Assembly (NCBI GenBank): GCA_032718865.1
Contig: JALUTQ010000045.1
Coordinates: forward strand, 1,860,001 to 1,924,000
Length of the DNA stretch: 64,000 nucleotides
Reading direction: 5' to 3'
Source of the DNA: Tilletia caries
Taxonomy: Eukaryota > Basidiomycota > Exobasidiomycetes > Tilletiales > Tilletiaceae
Part shown: positions 11,221 through 23,027 of the stretch, in pieces
Layout: every line of letters starts with the position of its first letter
How positions within the stretch are numbered: position 1 is the first letter of the stretch
Made by a program: the position numbers and the translations under genes
Notes under the pieces: model-generated
The model's input: only the letters and a program-made list of their open reading frames with translations
Databases searched by the model: none
What the model was told of the DNA's origin: nothing

Positions 11221-11983
11221 TCACTGCGTCCGAATTTCAGCGGTTGTTGAAGAATCTCCCCCATCTTCTGTCACTCTGCGGCCCGCGTAAGCATATTGAG
11301 GCGGATCGATAGACGATACTGAGCTCCGAGCTTGCTGCGCAGTTCGCACGGCCTCATTCCTGCGGAAGTGTGATCGGCACCGATCAGGAAGTGAAAGGCT
11401 CTCGGAAGTAAGCGTGATCCATGGAACGTACTCACCATGCCATCGACCATGAGCTGAACATTGCCAGCTGTCCCTGGGCTCGCATCCAGTCCCGCTCGGT
11501 GGCCACAATCGTCTCCTTGATGCCAGCAGCACAGCCCTTCACATCTTGAAGTGTCGAGGTAAGATCCAACTGCAAGGAATCTCCTACGTGTTCGAGCTGC
11601 TGATGAACTTGGTCCAAGGCGCCTGCTACCTCGGAAAGCATCGATGTTTGACATTGGCTCCACTCCGCCTCGAGTTGCTGATTCATATGATGTACCTGCC
11701 CTGCGATTCGCCTCTTCGATCGTTCTAGTTCCTGCTGTAGTCGTAGCTGCATCTGTGTGAGGTGTTGCTGCACTTGCGCTCGGACAAGGGTCATGTCCTT
11801 CTCGTGTTTGTCTACCGTGTTGGAGAAAGAGAGCTCTGCTGCGCCGAGACGTGAGATCCCGGCTGTCATCTTTCCGCTGTTTTCGTAGGTTCTTTGGAGG
11901 TTGTTTGCATGATCCTGAAGTGCGCGTGGGACACCGATGATCGACGGCGCCTGAGCGCCACTTGCCACCAGGCGACTGTCCAT
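11221..11983 (-). CDS. Coiled-coil protein, two exons
   Basis: Reads 11983-11436 and 11359-11221 on the minus strand, giving 228 residues with a 76-base intron (GTGAGT...GCAG) that splits a Trp codon. I chose the ATG at 11983 (MDSRLVASG) because upstream in-frame sequence is low-complexity and Pro/Thr-rich like an untranslated leader. Residues ~35-180 are strongly helical with heptad-like Leu spacing (VQQHLTQMQLRLQQELERSK, HMNQQLEAEWSQ, ALDQVHQQLEHVGDSLQLDL). There is no signal peptide or membrane segment. The tail is Ser/Thr-rich. It is probably a cytoplasmic or nuclear structural or scaffold protein; no family recognised. The frame is clean through both exons, unlike most host-type genes in this window. 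Confidence 0.6.
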
Positions 11984-12282
11984 ATCGTGGCTGAGGATTG
12001 TGCGATATTGTGCTGCAGTCCTGTAGGGGAAAGAAACAATGAGGAAAGAAGAGATTGATGGTGGGGCTCGTGAGGTTGGGATTTGGCAGGTTGATGCTGT
12101 GTAAGTGTGGATTGGGGTTGGTGAGGTGGTGGTGGTGAAGTGTGAGCAATCATGGCTTGGTCGGTTCAAGCTCGGGGGGAAGGGGTTAGGGGACATTATT
12201 TCGCCGGGATGAAATTGTGTACTCGGGCGTTGCGCAATATGATGACACCTCGCACGGTCGTCGCCTGTCGACGTCTTGTCAC

Positions 12283-12350
12283 GCGTTGACGCGTTACGCG
12301 TCACTCAGCATCAAACGTCAAGCGTCAACCCACGTCAAGCGTCTAAGCAT
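12283..12350. repeat. TTGACG/CGTCAA motif cluster
   Basis: Several copies of CGTCAAGCGTC and its reverse complement (TTGACGCG) in 70 bases, upstream of the Helitron gene. Same motif family as at 7755 and 21690. Confidence 0.6.
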
Positions 12351-12705
12351 CACCACATCAACTGGGCATTCGAGCAAACATTCTTCCACGCCGTCTTCCT
12401 TGCTGTCGGACGTCAACAATGCTCATCAGCAATACACCCATCTGGCGGGCAAGCTTTCACATTCCGTCTACGTTTCTTCGCTCTTCATACGTATTTGGAA
12501 TTTGGACCAGCCACGATAAATAGCTTCCACATCAAGCGGAGCCCAATAAAGAATCACTTCAACTATCCGACCCACTTCTTGGCTCTCATCAGTCATCACC
12601 TTCAAAGTCTCAAGTGGGTACACGGCAAACAACAGTACGTATCTCCTGAAGCTGGTATCTATTGTACTTGCATTCCATTGTTCACTCCGAGTCTTATTCA
12701 AAGTC

Positions 12706-15700
12706 ATGTCAGACCACTCCGATTCCCTTGCAACGTCTTCGACGGAGAAGATTCGCGGCATCGCAGTGTCATATTTTCCCAACAAAGGAGCTAGCCGAAT
12801 GTCGAGGACGGAGCTGGTGGCCTTTGTACTCGAAAACATCATCGAGGAGGAGATCGCGCGTCTCCAAAAGTTTTCCAGGCGCTCGCAAGGCATACCGCCT
12901 TCTGGCTCGCATATTGCCACCGTCCACCGTCAAATGCATGAACGGTACGGCACTCTTTTCTCCAGCTATTTGGCCTCTGTCGAGCGGAGGCAAGACAAAA
13001 CACTTCAAAGTTATTCGGATGCCCGCCACTCGAAGACTTCCATTCGTGTACAGCAGGCCTCTCCTCCGCGTTAGTCCATCGCAAGTTCTTGTTCTCGATG
13101 ACTTCGCTCGCTGATCAATCTTCTCTTTCACAGTAGAGCCAGAGAAAAGGCCAATAGTTGACGATGCGCAAGACTGGCCCCAAATCGTTCCCCAGAACGT
13201 CAAAGACGACTGTATGCGAGCATTTCGCTGTGCAACCGAGATCAAAGTCAATTCGACGTGTGCCGTTTGCTCGAGCCGGACTTTTTCCAAAGATCTCCTG
13301 TTCAGCAAGAAATACCTCTTCAGCAAACGAGTCGGTGTCGATGAGCTTCCTCTCCATCTACTTCGCGTGACGGACTCTCATATTTTGGAACGCCCTGGCC
13401 GTCCACTTTGCTATGGCGACAGCTCCCTGGACGGGCTAGCACTGCATCGCGGAGGCCTTCACACCAAGGAGGGCAAAACCGAGATGGATGTCTGCTGCAA
13501 GTGTCTGGCAGATTTGAGCTGCGACCCCCCCAAGCTACCCGCGCTCGCACTTGCCAACGGCAACTTGCGTGGATCTCTTCCTTCACATCTTCAAGATTGC
13601 ACATGGCTCGAGGAGCGTCTGTGCGCCAAATACCTCGCATCGACGTACGTAATTCGGCTTTATGATCTAACTCAGCCCGGAGCTCCTGAACATCGACCCC
13701 GGATCATGAAGGGTCATGCCTGTTCTTTTCCGCTCAATACAGCCTCCACTGCGGTCAAGCTTCCGTGGGCGTTCGACGACGGAGGTCCGCTAATTAGCTG
13801 CATCGTCATCGGTCCGAGAAGACCCCGGATTGAAGATCTCAGAAAGCTCTTCAAAGTACGAAGACAAAAGGTACAAGACCTTCTGCTATACCTCCGGCAA
13901 AACTTTAAAGGATATCCACAGTTCCCAATCGACGAGCATGCCATCAGTTCACTCCCAGAGGATGACGTCCCGGAACTTCTCATGCGACATGTCACGTTCC
14001 AAGAGACCGGGAAGGTGCCAAGCCTGTTCGACCAGGAGACGAGCGGTATGGAAACGCATCCTGGACTTCTCGATGCCACGATGGATGAAGATGACGAGGG
14101 GCATGCATTCTTGGAGCATCACGGGCTCATTGATATCGATGGCATTTCCGTTCCTGCACATGCTCGAGCAGCTGCAGGGTTGGCAAATGCCACTGGAACA
14201 GAGAAACCGGACTTAGTGATTCGCCACGGCAGCAAGTTCGTATCGGACTATAACAACCCGGACCTCTTCCCCGGTATGTATCCTACCCTTTTTCCCCTGG
14301 GGGGGTGGGGAGATTTGAGGAGAAACGATCGACTCCCCTGGCTTTCAACCGCCAAGCGATCTACTTTCTTGATCTCAGTGATCCCTCCTTCCGGAGACAC
14401 TGGTCTTTTATCTTCGTGGTCGCCAACATCAAACAACGGAGAGCAATCCATATCGGTACGCGGTTGACCTGTAAAGCCAGGGATCATGACAAGTTCAACA
14501 AACTTCTCCGGAACGTGGATGCTGAGGTGGTCGACAGCGTTTCTCAGCATCTCGCACGCGGAGGCACCTTTCGAGATCTCACTGCCAACGAAACACGGGT
14601 CTACTCCATTCTGAAGAAATGTGAGCTTGCATCAGCAAATGTCCCAGGTTCAAGGGCTGTCATGAACAGGGCTCGCGCGGACATCCGGGCCATGATCGGG
14701 CAATTCGGGATCTTCCATCTGTTCCTCACACTCAATCCTACCGCCACTCACTCGCCGGTATTCCATTGCTTCTATGGAGACGAAACCGTCAGGCTCGATT
14801 TGGATCTTCCCTCCCTTCCGACAGCCAGCGCGCGCGCCACCCGGGTTGCTGACGATCCGGTAGCAGGGAGCGACTTTTTCCACTTCTCTATCGCTGCCAC
14901 ATTTCAATGCCTTTTAGGCTGGGATGTTCGAAAGCAGCAGTCCACTCCAACGGGCGGAATCTTCGGACGAGTTTCGGCACTGTTCTCTGTGAAGGAACAC
15001 ACGATGAGAGGCCAGTTACACTGTCACACCCTGATTTGGCTTGAGGGAGGGCTTAATCCGTCTGAGCTCAGACAAAAGCTGCAGGTTGATACAACCTTCC
15101 GACACAAGTACATGGCATTCTTCGACGATATCATATCACATGGCTTGCCCGAACGTCCCGTCTCCGAAGCAACCCAAACGAACGCAAGCATTGGCCCAAA
15201 TTGTGACCGAAGCACTTTTTGCTGGCCTTGCTGCGCAGAATGTCGAAAGTTCGAATTCACGGCACCCGCGCCAAGAACGCCCACCAGACCCTTCGGACCC
15301 CAAGTACCATGAAAGGTTCAACGAGGATCATCATCTTCTTGGTGAGGTGGTCCAGCGACACCGGTGTACCTTCACCTGCTTCAAAAATGGTCGCACATCG
15401 TGCAGATTCCTCTTTCCTCACGAGCTTAACCCCGTTCCGCATTTTGACGAGGAGACGAACTCAGTCCATCCCCGCGTCACCGATTCGACTATAAATTGGC
15501 ACAATCCGATCTTGCTGGTTGCAACCAGACACAACCACGACCTAAAAGCTGTACAAAGCGGAAAAAGTGGTGCAGCGGCTGCGATGTACATTACTTCATA
15601 TGCGACTAAGCACGACGAAACACCGGCAAATCAGATCAGTATGATCAACACGGTTTTTAAGCGAATGGCAGAATACGGCGTCGATGCGACCAATGCAAAT

Positions 15701-17012
15701 GCTTTGCTCAATCGCTGCGTTATGCAGTTTGGACGAGAGAAGCGATTACACGCCCAACAGGCATCGACATATGTGCGTGATCTCGGAGACGTATGGCAGA
15801 GCCATACTACAGTACCAATGCTCAGTGGTCGGCTGCTTCTAACGGTATGGAGCCTCTTCGGAGCTCCTCAAGAAGCGGGTACGACCAGTGCTATTGGACA
15901 AACAGATTCAACTACCGTCGAAACTACGCTATGTGATCAAGACAGTGTGGACCCCGACGCGTTGGCAGGAGAAACCCTTCCTTTGAACATCAAGAATCAA
16001 GCACACCAAGTTGACGACTATCTTCATAGGGGGCCAACCTTATCAAGTCTCAACTTCTACGACTTCTGCGGCTTTTGCGCCTTGATCAAGAAGCCAAAAA
16101 AAAGAAATAAGAACCACCACGTACTTCTCGACACGCATCCAAACTTCCATACCCACTGTCACCGATACAATCCTGATCGCCCGATAGGAATTCCTAGAGC
16201 GATCTTTGCCACTTTTCCTCGGCAAGATGGATCTCCGGGCCATGGTGCAGCATTCTGTTCCGCGATGGCAGCTCATTTTCTGCCTTTCAGCATCATAAAT
16301 GAACTCAAGACCCCTGACACCGCCTGGGAGGAAGTCTTCGCTCGAGGTCAATTCACTGCAAAGGCAAGAGCAGTGATGAACAACTGGACCGCACTCGGCG
16401 AATGTGAAGACGCGCGTGATGCGGACCAGCTGCAGCGCCGCAAACAGGAAGCGGCTCGATCGGTTCAAGCCAACTCGTCCCTCCTTCATCTCAACGCCAG
16501 TGCAATGAACGGAGGAATGGATGACTTGGATTCGGACTTGCTGGTCGAAGGGGGCAGTGGTAGAAGACACCGCGAGTCTGCTGAAACAATCAGCTTTGCT
16601 TCCGCCCTCAGCCGATCTGGATGGTTCGATACGCGACCCGAGAATGAACAGGGCAGGACCGAGACCTCGACTCCTTCAACGGCGCCTGCCTTCACCTCAC
16701 AACAAAAACGACAATGGACAAAGGAGCAGGACACTCTGCTCGCTAAGGCCAAGGCCGACAGTGCAGCTCCCCGGGCAGCGACGGGCGTTCTGGCCGAGCA
16801 GCTTGGGTTTGATGATGCCATCCCGGTATCTGACATGGAGACGGATGCCGGCTTCGATGTGGCACTTCCCGCGCCTCCTACCGAACGCCGAATCTATCGA
16901 GACAAGCCACCTCATGAATTGATAAGGGCCCTTATTCAAGAAAGACACCTCACACCGTCACAGGCTTTGGCCTTCTCAATCACCGCCCGGAAATTTTTCG
17001 AAGAACTTTACG
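12706..17012 (+). pseudogene. Helitron replicase (Rep) part, frameshifted
   Basis: Exon 1 (12706-13069) starts MSDHSDSLATSSTEK; an intron at 13070-13133 joins it in frame to exon 2 (EPEKRPIVDDAQDW). Then come a Cys-rich N-terminal region (CAVCSSRTF, CCKCLADLSC), the Helitron-like N-terminal block ending LFPGMYPTLFPLG at about 14300, the HUH motif (GQLHCHTLIW) near 15015, and the tyrosine motif (YITSYATK) near 15587, which carries both catalytic Tyr. The frame shifts at a G7 run near 14300 and again at about 15130-15230, just after the HUH motif. The last exon ends FFEELYG at 17012, with a clean intron (17013-17104) to the helicase. All motifs are intact, so inactivation looks recent. Confidence 0.82.
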
Positions 17013-17104
17013 GTGAGCATCATGGACCATGGTTGAGTGTTGAGCGCTGGCTTTCATCACGGCACTGACGATTTTAACTGCTTATTGTGCCGTTGTATGT
17101 GCAG

Positions 17105-18631
17105 GTCATTCCACCCAGCCCTTAAGACTTTTGATGCACGGAGAGGCCGGTACCGGGAAAACAGTCGTCGTTCGCCTTTTAAGAGAGCTCCTGGAGCGAT
17201 ATGGGCGGGGAAAGGACATCAAATTTATGGCACCTACAGGCAAGGCTGCTTCCTCCATTGGTGGAACCACACAACACTGTGGATTCGGCCTAGAAGTGCA
17301 TCAACGCAGCCTGACAACGCAAGAACTCAATCAGTCCCAGGTTCCCAACGTCGCTCGACGAATGCGCTACTTGCAAGAGACCTTCGAGCATATCAGATGG
17401 GTGTTCTTTGACGAGGTCTCTATGACATCGTGCGAAATGCTCTGTGATATTGATCAGGCCCTCCGCATCGGTACGCAGAACCTCAACGAGCCCTTCGGCG
17501 GGGTGAATGTGATATTCGCCGGAGATCTGTGTCAGCTACCGCCAGTGGCTTCGTTTCCATTATACACGACCGTATCAACCCACCGAGCGTCCGCAGAAGT
17601 CCGCACAAAAGTCGAGCTCGGTCGGGCCATCTGACTCCACGTCAAGGACGTGGTCGAGTTTACAGAACAAATGCGGATGAAAGATCCGGCGATGGCTTCC
17701 ACCCTTTCTCGTCTTCGGAGACGGCAGTGTATCCAGGAGGATGCGGATCTCCTCAACAGTAATACGCTCCGATCCCCGAGTAACCCAGCAGGAGTTTCGA
17801 TACGACAACAGACCGGCGTTATTGTGCTTGCTCGGACGAATGCGACAGTGAGGGCGCTCAATCGCCAGAAGGCGAGTGCGCAAGCCATGAGCACTGGATC
17901 GAACCTTGCCACGAGTCACGCTCTGGACAGAGCTACTGTGCCGATGAATCAAACCATGCGGTCAACGCTGCTGAGCTACGACGGCGGGACGCGGATGAAG
18001 GCGAGCTTGGGACGGTTGCCTCTTTTTCCCGGAATGCCATTTGTTTACCGGGGTGGCAACAACAATCTCGCTCTTGGGGTCACCAATTGCGCATTTGCTA
18101 CCGTTGTCAGCTGGGATCTGATCCATGATCGCTGGGGTTGCACCATTCCTCGTGGAGCTGTTCTGCGTTTTGACCCCAAGGCTTCCTGGAATCTCACCGA
18201 CCTTCCGCCAGGGTGCTTACCCGTCTATCCGTCTTCTTCTTCTTTCAGTTTCGCAGCATCCAGTGACAGCGATACTCAGCACAAAGTTACAAGACGACAG
18301 TTGCCGCTGCAACCAGGATTTTCCATGACGGTGCATTCGGCTCAAGGAATAACGTCAACTGCGGGTGTGGTTGTCGATCTTCGACGTGGTGGATTTGAGG
18401 CTTACGTCGCGGCTTCCCGAGCCACATCTCCGGAGACTCTTTTTCCAGCTTTATCCCATCAGCTTAGAACAACTGAATTCGCCACCACTGCCCAAAGATC
18501 TTAAAAACGAGCTTGCACGCTTACAGGCCCTGGCGCAGTCAACTCGGGACTTCCATGAGGGAGATACATGGCGGATATCCACGGTCACTTCAGATACTAC
18601 TAATCCCAACAAACGGCAGCGCGTTGCATGA
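17105..18631 (+). pseudogene. Helitron Pif1-like helicase part, nonsense codon and frameshift
   Basis: Continues the Rep frame through the 17013-17104 intron. Walker A (GEAGTGKT) lies near 17143, the Walker B region (VFFDEVSM) near 17402, FAGDLCQLPPV near 17516, the EQMR motif near 17662, VHSAQG near 18332 and YVAASRATS near 18404. A TGA at 17632-17634 interrupts the frame where the family normally has Trp (TGG to TGA transition). Near 18440 a T5 run shifts the frame; the natural continuation (LYPISLEQLNSPPLPKDL...) runs in another frame to 18631. The helicase unwinds donor DNA during rolling-circle transposition; this copy cannot do so. Confidence 0.82.
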
Positions 18632-19141
18632 AGCCAGAAGTGTGGCCACTTGACGTCCATTCTGGTTTATAGGGCCTTAGGATTCAACTTTCGCTCAGCC
18701 TAAAGCCGTCCCGCCTGTAGTCCTGAAACATTCCGCTAGGTAGTCCTCAAAGAATGGAAGAACTCATATTCAACATACGTCTCCATACGTATCTTTCACT
18801 TGATCCCTCCTCGCCCTTTCCCTCCATGTTGACTGCTTCGTCAAGTCACCCTTAGCGAGTCGGCATGGTGCTCCCGCTTGACGGATTCGAGGGAGAGACA
18901 GATAAAGGCCTGAGCCTGGACGAGCAGCGTGCGATGGCTTGGTCGGAGTCGATGGAAGCTGTGAAGCGGGTTGGCGACGGCGTAGTCGCCCTCTTTTCTA
19001 TTCGGTCGATATGACTTGGGAGCCGGTAGGGTGTTCGCTGTTTGAGATATGAGCGATGAGGCAATGAGATGTGACTTGTATACGTTCTCTTCAATTAGAT
19101 AAGCCCCCCATCGAGCTCAATTAGTGTAGTGCACTTCAGCA
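18632..19141. other. No gene seen
   Basis: Downstream flank of the Helitron and 3' flank of the minus-strand gene that follows. It may contain the Helitron 3' terminus. No coding blocks recognised. Confidence 0.4.
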
Positions 19142-21392
19142 TTACCATTTAAGCATATGATCCATCAGCGCATCAGCGGTCTGAACGTAGTTGTGCCCTT
19201 TGCAATATGCGATTGATGCTATTGATTGCAGGGTTGAATCTGAATATGTCCCTCCACATTCATCTTCGTTGTCAATGTCGGTATCTTCACCTTGTGAGCC
19301 ACTCGTAGTACTCGCCACCTCTACTAATTGTTGGGTCGATGTATGCTTCGGCCATTTGCTGGAAGGTCCATGCGAACCTGAGGTCTGCCCAGGGTACGCC
19401 GACGTTTGTTTTTTGCACGACCCAGGTTGTCAAGGACGTCGCGCCCCTCAATAATCGAATGGGAGGTAAAGTATGGTTGTCTGCGACAGCGGACCACATC
19501 GTTAATGGGTAGATCGTCCATTCGCACAGCTCGAAGCTAATTCCAGCATCTTGCAGATCAGCCGCAAACCGTTTGGCGCGGAGGGAAATGCGGCTAGAGG
19601 TCGATAACCGCTGTCGAAGGCCCACGGGAAGTATCTGGAAACGTCGAAGGCCAACGGGAAGTATTACTTTTGATCAGTACACAGCTCTTCCCTTCTGTAC
19701 GACCCGATCTCTGGAGTCTGGACTCACCACGCTGACACGCAAAGGCGTTTGGCAGGATCCACCGGTGGAAGAAATGATGTGGAACGGAATGCCGGCAAAA
19801 TCATCCTCGCTTACGGTATTTGCCTCGAAGACCGCTCTCTCGACAACGTTCTGAGCCGCTGGCCAGTGGCCACTGTCAGCCATCGGCAATAATTGAGGAG
19901 GGAAATGTGAAGCCAAAGTAGGGAATAACGCACCAATTTGACGAACGCGTCGCAGAACTCCGAGCGCTCTGCATCGGTGGCGTAGGAAGGATATCTGCAG
20001 TGATAAGGAGCAAGAGTGCGTTAGGAGACGTGTGTGAACTGTAGCGGGTAGCCACCGAAACTTCTGACTCTCACTGTAGATGCAGATCATTCCAAGCATC
20101 AGAACGCCGGACCGCATCGATGAGGGCGGCTTCCCGTCTTACATGCCCGTGCGCCAAATCCCACATCGCTCGGAGTCGAAGGAGACCCGTCAAGGAGTAT
20201 GTCCAGATCCTGTTTTCGTCACCCCGACAGTGCAACTCCAAAAGCCGAGTTTGCATAGCTGCGTCTTGACGGTAATCGATATGAGATCGCTCACTGCGGA
20301 CACGCGTGGCCTGGACTGCAGCGTTATTGCGTATGGTGCTGGCAGAAACTGCTACCGTATCGGTGATCCGTACGCCGTAGCCGCGTTGCGCATATCTGTG
20401 CAAAACGACAACACTTTCAGCATGCACAAAGATGTTAAAGCAAGTAGGTGAACGGACTCACTTCAGGATTGCCTCAGCCGAACAGCTGCGGATGGCTCCG
20501 GTGACGAATGTATATCCGGTGAACAAAGCTCGCAGTGCCCGTGGAGTGATCCACACCTCGCGACCGTCGAACGCAACGGAAGTAACATCAATGGGAGCCT
20601 GGACCATTACTTCAATCATGGTGCGATGCAGGGCGAGAGTAACGCAAATCGCGCGTAGATCCAACAATCTGCCGGCCGCTTTGGGTTGAAAGATAACGCG
20701 GGTCGTAGTGCGGATGACCTTGTATTTGGTTTCAAACTCCGTGACATTGCGTCGCATCGTCCGCTCAATTTCTCGGAGTCTCTCTGCAGCTTCTCGAAGG
20801 GTTGAGTTGTGAATGAACAAACTGTGCATCAAATCTTCTGTCAGATTCTGAAGAGCTTTAAGCCGAATACCAAAGAACTCACTTGACGTCCGCATGTCGA
20901 TAATTGAAATATTCATTCTCGGTGGGCAGTAAGCAGGCAACGACTGCGCTGCCACCCGCATGAATGAGGCGGAAGTCGAGGCCTTTCAGGACCCCAGCTG
21001 TGAAGTCTTCAAAGCGGGCCATGAACGAGGACAGCGTCGAGATGGTGCAGAAGGTGGACCGGTTTTTGGTCGAGGAACTTCAGCCCCGCCAGATTAGTTG
21101 GAAGTGCTCTCCTAATTCTATACGACCGAGGGTCGTGAGCGAGAAGGTGGTTGAAAGCCTGGGAAAGCTCATTGCCGAGCCTGTAGAGCTCAAACATTGA
21201 AGCTCCTCTCCTAATAAGCAAGGCGTTATGATGGGCGATGTAGAGGTCGATGTGTGCGTCTCCGGCGCCTGCAAGGTCATCCATAGCCGGACGAGCCAAT
21301 ACGACTGAAGTAGACCGGGCGGCCTGATGACGATGTATGTCGTCTGATAGCGAGGCCATGATTCCGCTACCAAACCACTCTGTGGACGTCAT
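19142..21392 (-). pseudogene. Fungal nucleotidyltransferase-like family protein, multi-exon, degenerate
   Basis: Read from 21392 down to the TAA at 19142. Blocks in order: MASLSDDIHRH near 21359, then FEDFTAGVLKGLDF near 20995 with IHAGGSAVVACLLP after it, VIRTTTRVIF near 20710, RAICVTLALHRTMIEVM near 20650, then VAFDGREVWITPRALRALF near 20570 and VVVLHRYAQRGYGVRI near 20400, and an acidic C-terminus (GEDTDIDNEDECGG) near 19280. This layout resembles a widespread fungal family with a GLDW/AGG motif, a central VRT strand and a VGFDG..V..LPRA block. Introns with GTGAGT/AG ends are visible (for example 20905-20890 donor, 20453 donor, 20080 donor). At least one frame change lies by an A5 run near 21068, and another near 19285. 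Family resemblance is from memory of the pattern; function unknown. Confidence 0.45.
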
Positions 21393-21689
21393 GCTGAACA
21401 GCTGAAGGTGAAACTGTAAGCAAAGGATATGAAGCCGAGCACCTGAGTATAAATGCACCGATAGGCACACAGGCATGTCACATGTGCACGTTCAACATAG
21501 GACCAGAATCACGCATTTTCCCGAACGACGATGTTGGCTTACTATACAACCACGTACTGCGACGGTTTGAACAGATCATCAACTTGGGGTCTCGGAGATG
21601 ACGTGAATGGTGATGAGCGTCAGCCGTCAACCCAAGTTTGACGCTCGATCGTGCCTGAAACCCAGAAGAGCGGATATCCGGAGCCTTTC

Positions 21690-21830
21690 ACACGATAAAA
21701 TTTGACGCTTGACGCTTGACGTCTGACGTTTGACGTTTGACGTTTCTTTTAAAGGTGCAAAAAGAAGGTAAAAGAAACATCAAACGTCAAACGCGTCAAA
21801 CGTCAAACGTCAGACGTCAAACCTCGACCT
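21690..21830. repeat. Large imperfect inverted repeat built of TTGACG units
   Basis: Left arm (about 21698-21752) is TTTGACGCTTGACGCTTG followed by TTGACGTCTGACG and GTTTGACGTTTC. The right arm (about 21773-21826) is its near reverse complement (GAAACATCAAACGTC... GACGTCAAAC). The spacer is ~20 bases (AAAGGTGCAAAAAGAAGG). Could fold into a long hairpin or serve as a protein-binding array upstream of the gene at 22063. Confidence 0.8.
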
Positions 21831-22062
21831 CGTCGAAATCTTCACCTCAAAGCAGAAAGCGAGGATCACGAAGCAGCGCCTCGGCTCAACGTCACTCTGT
21901 ACAGTGAGTGAACAGCCGCTAGTATAACAGTACCTCTATAGTGTCCGAGAGATCCTCACCATAAATACAGTTGACTACTCTACTTGTTCAAGGCCTTTCG
22001 AGTATCTCTCATCCGCTTTGTCTCCTTTACCAGCAGAGCAAAGACTCGCCTACCTTTCAGTC

Positions 22063-23027
22063 ATGCCGCCTCCACCGAGCACTCCGACCAACTTCTCCAC
22101 GTCAAAGACCTCCAAGTGGACAACTCATTTGTCGATCACCACTGATCTTATCATCGGCACCGGAACTTCCATCAACTGTGTGCATACCCTCGAAGCGACA
22201 CTGTACGACCTCGACAACAAAGGTCATTCAGGGATCGTGAACCTCTGGTCTCGGGACATCCCTGCACAAGGCGCATACATCATCACGAATGCCTCACTTG
22301 CCACGCACCCAATGCGCTGCTTTGTCTCTGATCCGCTGGCCATCCGCCATATCCCTGCTGAGGTCGATGGTGAGCATCAGTTGAAAAGATTCTGACCTGT
22401 TTTTGCGCCTTTCTTTTAGTCTCACTTCGTTGCTTCCCACTCATACTTTCTGCACTTCTAGGAAGCAACCCGACCGCTCCGTCATCTCTCACCGAAGGAG
22501 TCCCGTTTGTCTCCGGAACTGGAGTCTTGACGGAGGTCGATCCGACGAGGAAGAAGGCATTTTTGATCGGACATGTGTATCTGAACAAAGTTCACGGATG
22601 GACTACCTTCAAGATTTTCCTCACCTTCGAAGACCACGTCCGATTCAACCCTTGGCTCATGCCTGCCGCAAATTCGCTTTGCAACATTGAAGGAGTCGTT
22701 TCCGGAAAGGCTGAAGACGGTACAATGGAAATCTACCTTCGGCGTATATCTGCACTGGGACAGGCCCCTTCCGATCTGCTCCAATCGCTGGGAATGGGCC
22801 AACAGGCGCAGACATCGCACCGAGCTTCAAGACTGAAGGAGCTTCGTGAAGCCGGAAGCAAACGCCACATCCCTGTCATTGACAAGGACGAAAGTCTGAT
22901 GGCGGAGGCAGGCGTAACCAGTGAGCCGCCAAATGCGCCAAAGGCGGTAAAGCATGGCATAGTCACGCAGCCGCCAAACTCCCCTTCGCCAGCTCCGGGA
23001 ACGCGCAAGCGTGGTCGTGCCGAGTAG
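22063..23027 (+). CDS. Conserved-looking two-exon protein, possible OB-fold
   Basis: Exons 22063-22369 and 22462-23027, intron 22370-22461 (GTGAGC...CTAG), 290 residues. I chose the ATG at 22063 because earlier in-frame codons lack an ATG. Residues ~100-215 have alternating beta-strand character (HVYLNKVHGWTTFKIFLTFE, CNIEGVVSGKAEDGTMEIYL) with Gly turns like an oligonucleotide-binding fold; many basidiomycete mobile-element proteins have similar strands, so a single-stranded DNA-binding role is possible but inferred. The C-terminal 80 residues are polar with a basic end (GTRKRGRAE), perhaps a nuclear signal. The frame is intact. Upstream lies the TTGACG hairpin (21690-21830). Confidence 0.65.

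Larger units (their letters stand above)
12706..18631 (+). mobile_element. Helitron coding region (autonomous type, inactivated)
   Basis: One gene covering a HUH rolling-circle replicase and a Pif1-family helicase, the hallmark of an autonomous Helitron. Termini (5' TC, 3' hairpin plus CTRR) could not be fixed by eye, so the bounds given are those of the coding region. A weak stem (GGCCTTAGG / CCTAAAGCC) at 18671-18705 followed by GCTAG near 18737 is a possible 3' end but not convincing. The gene has at least three frame changes and one nonsense codon. Confidence 0.85.

Noticed and set aside
18671..18740. Helitron 3' hairpin followed by CTAG
   Set aside because: The stem has a mismatch and a long loop, and the distance from the hairpin to CTAG is too large for a typical end.
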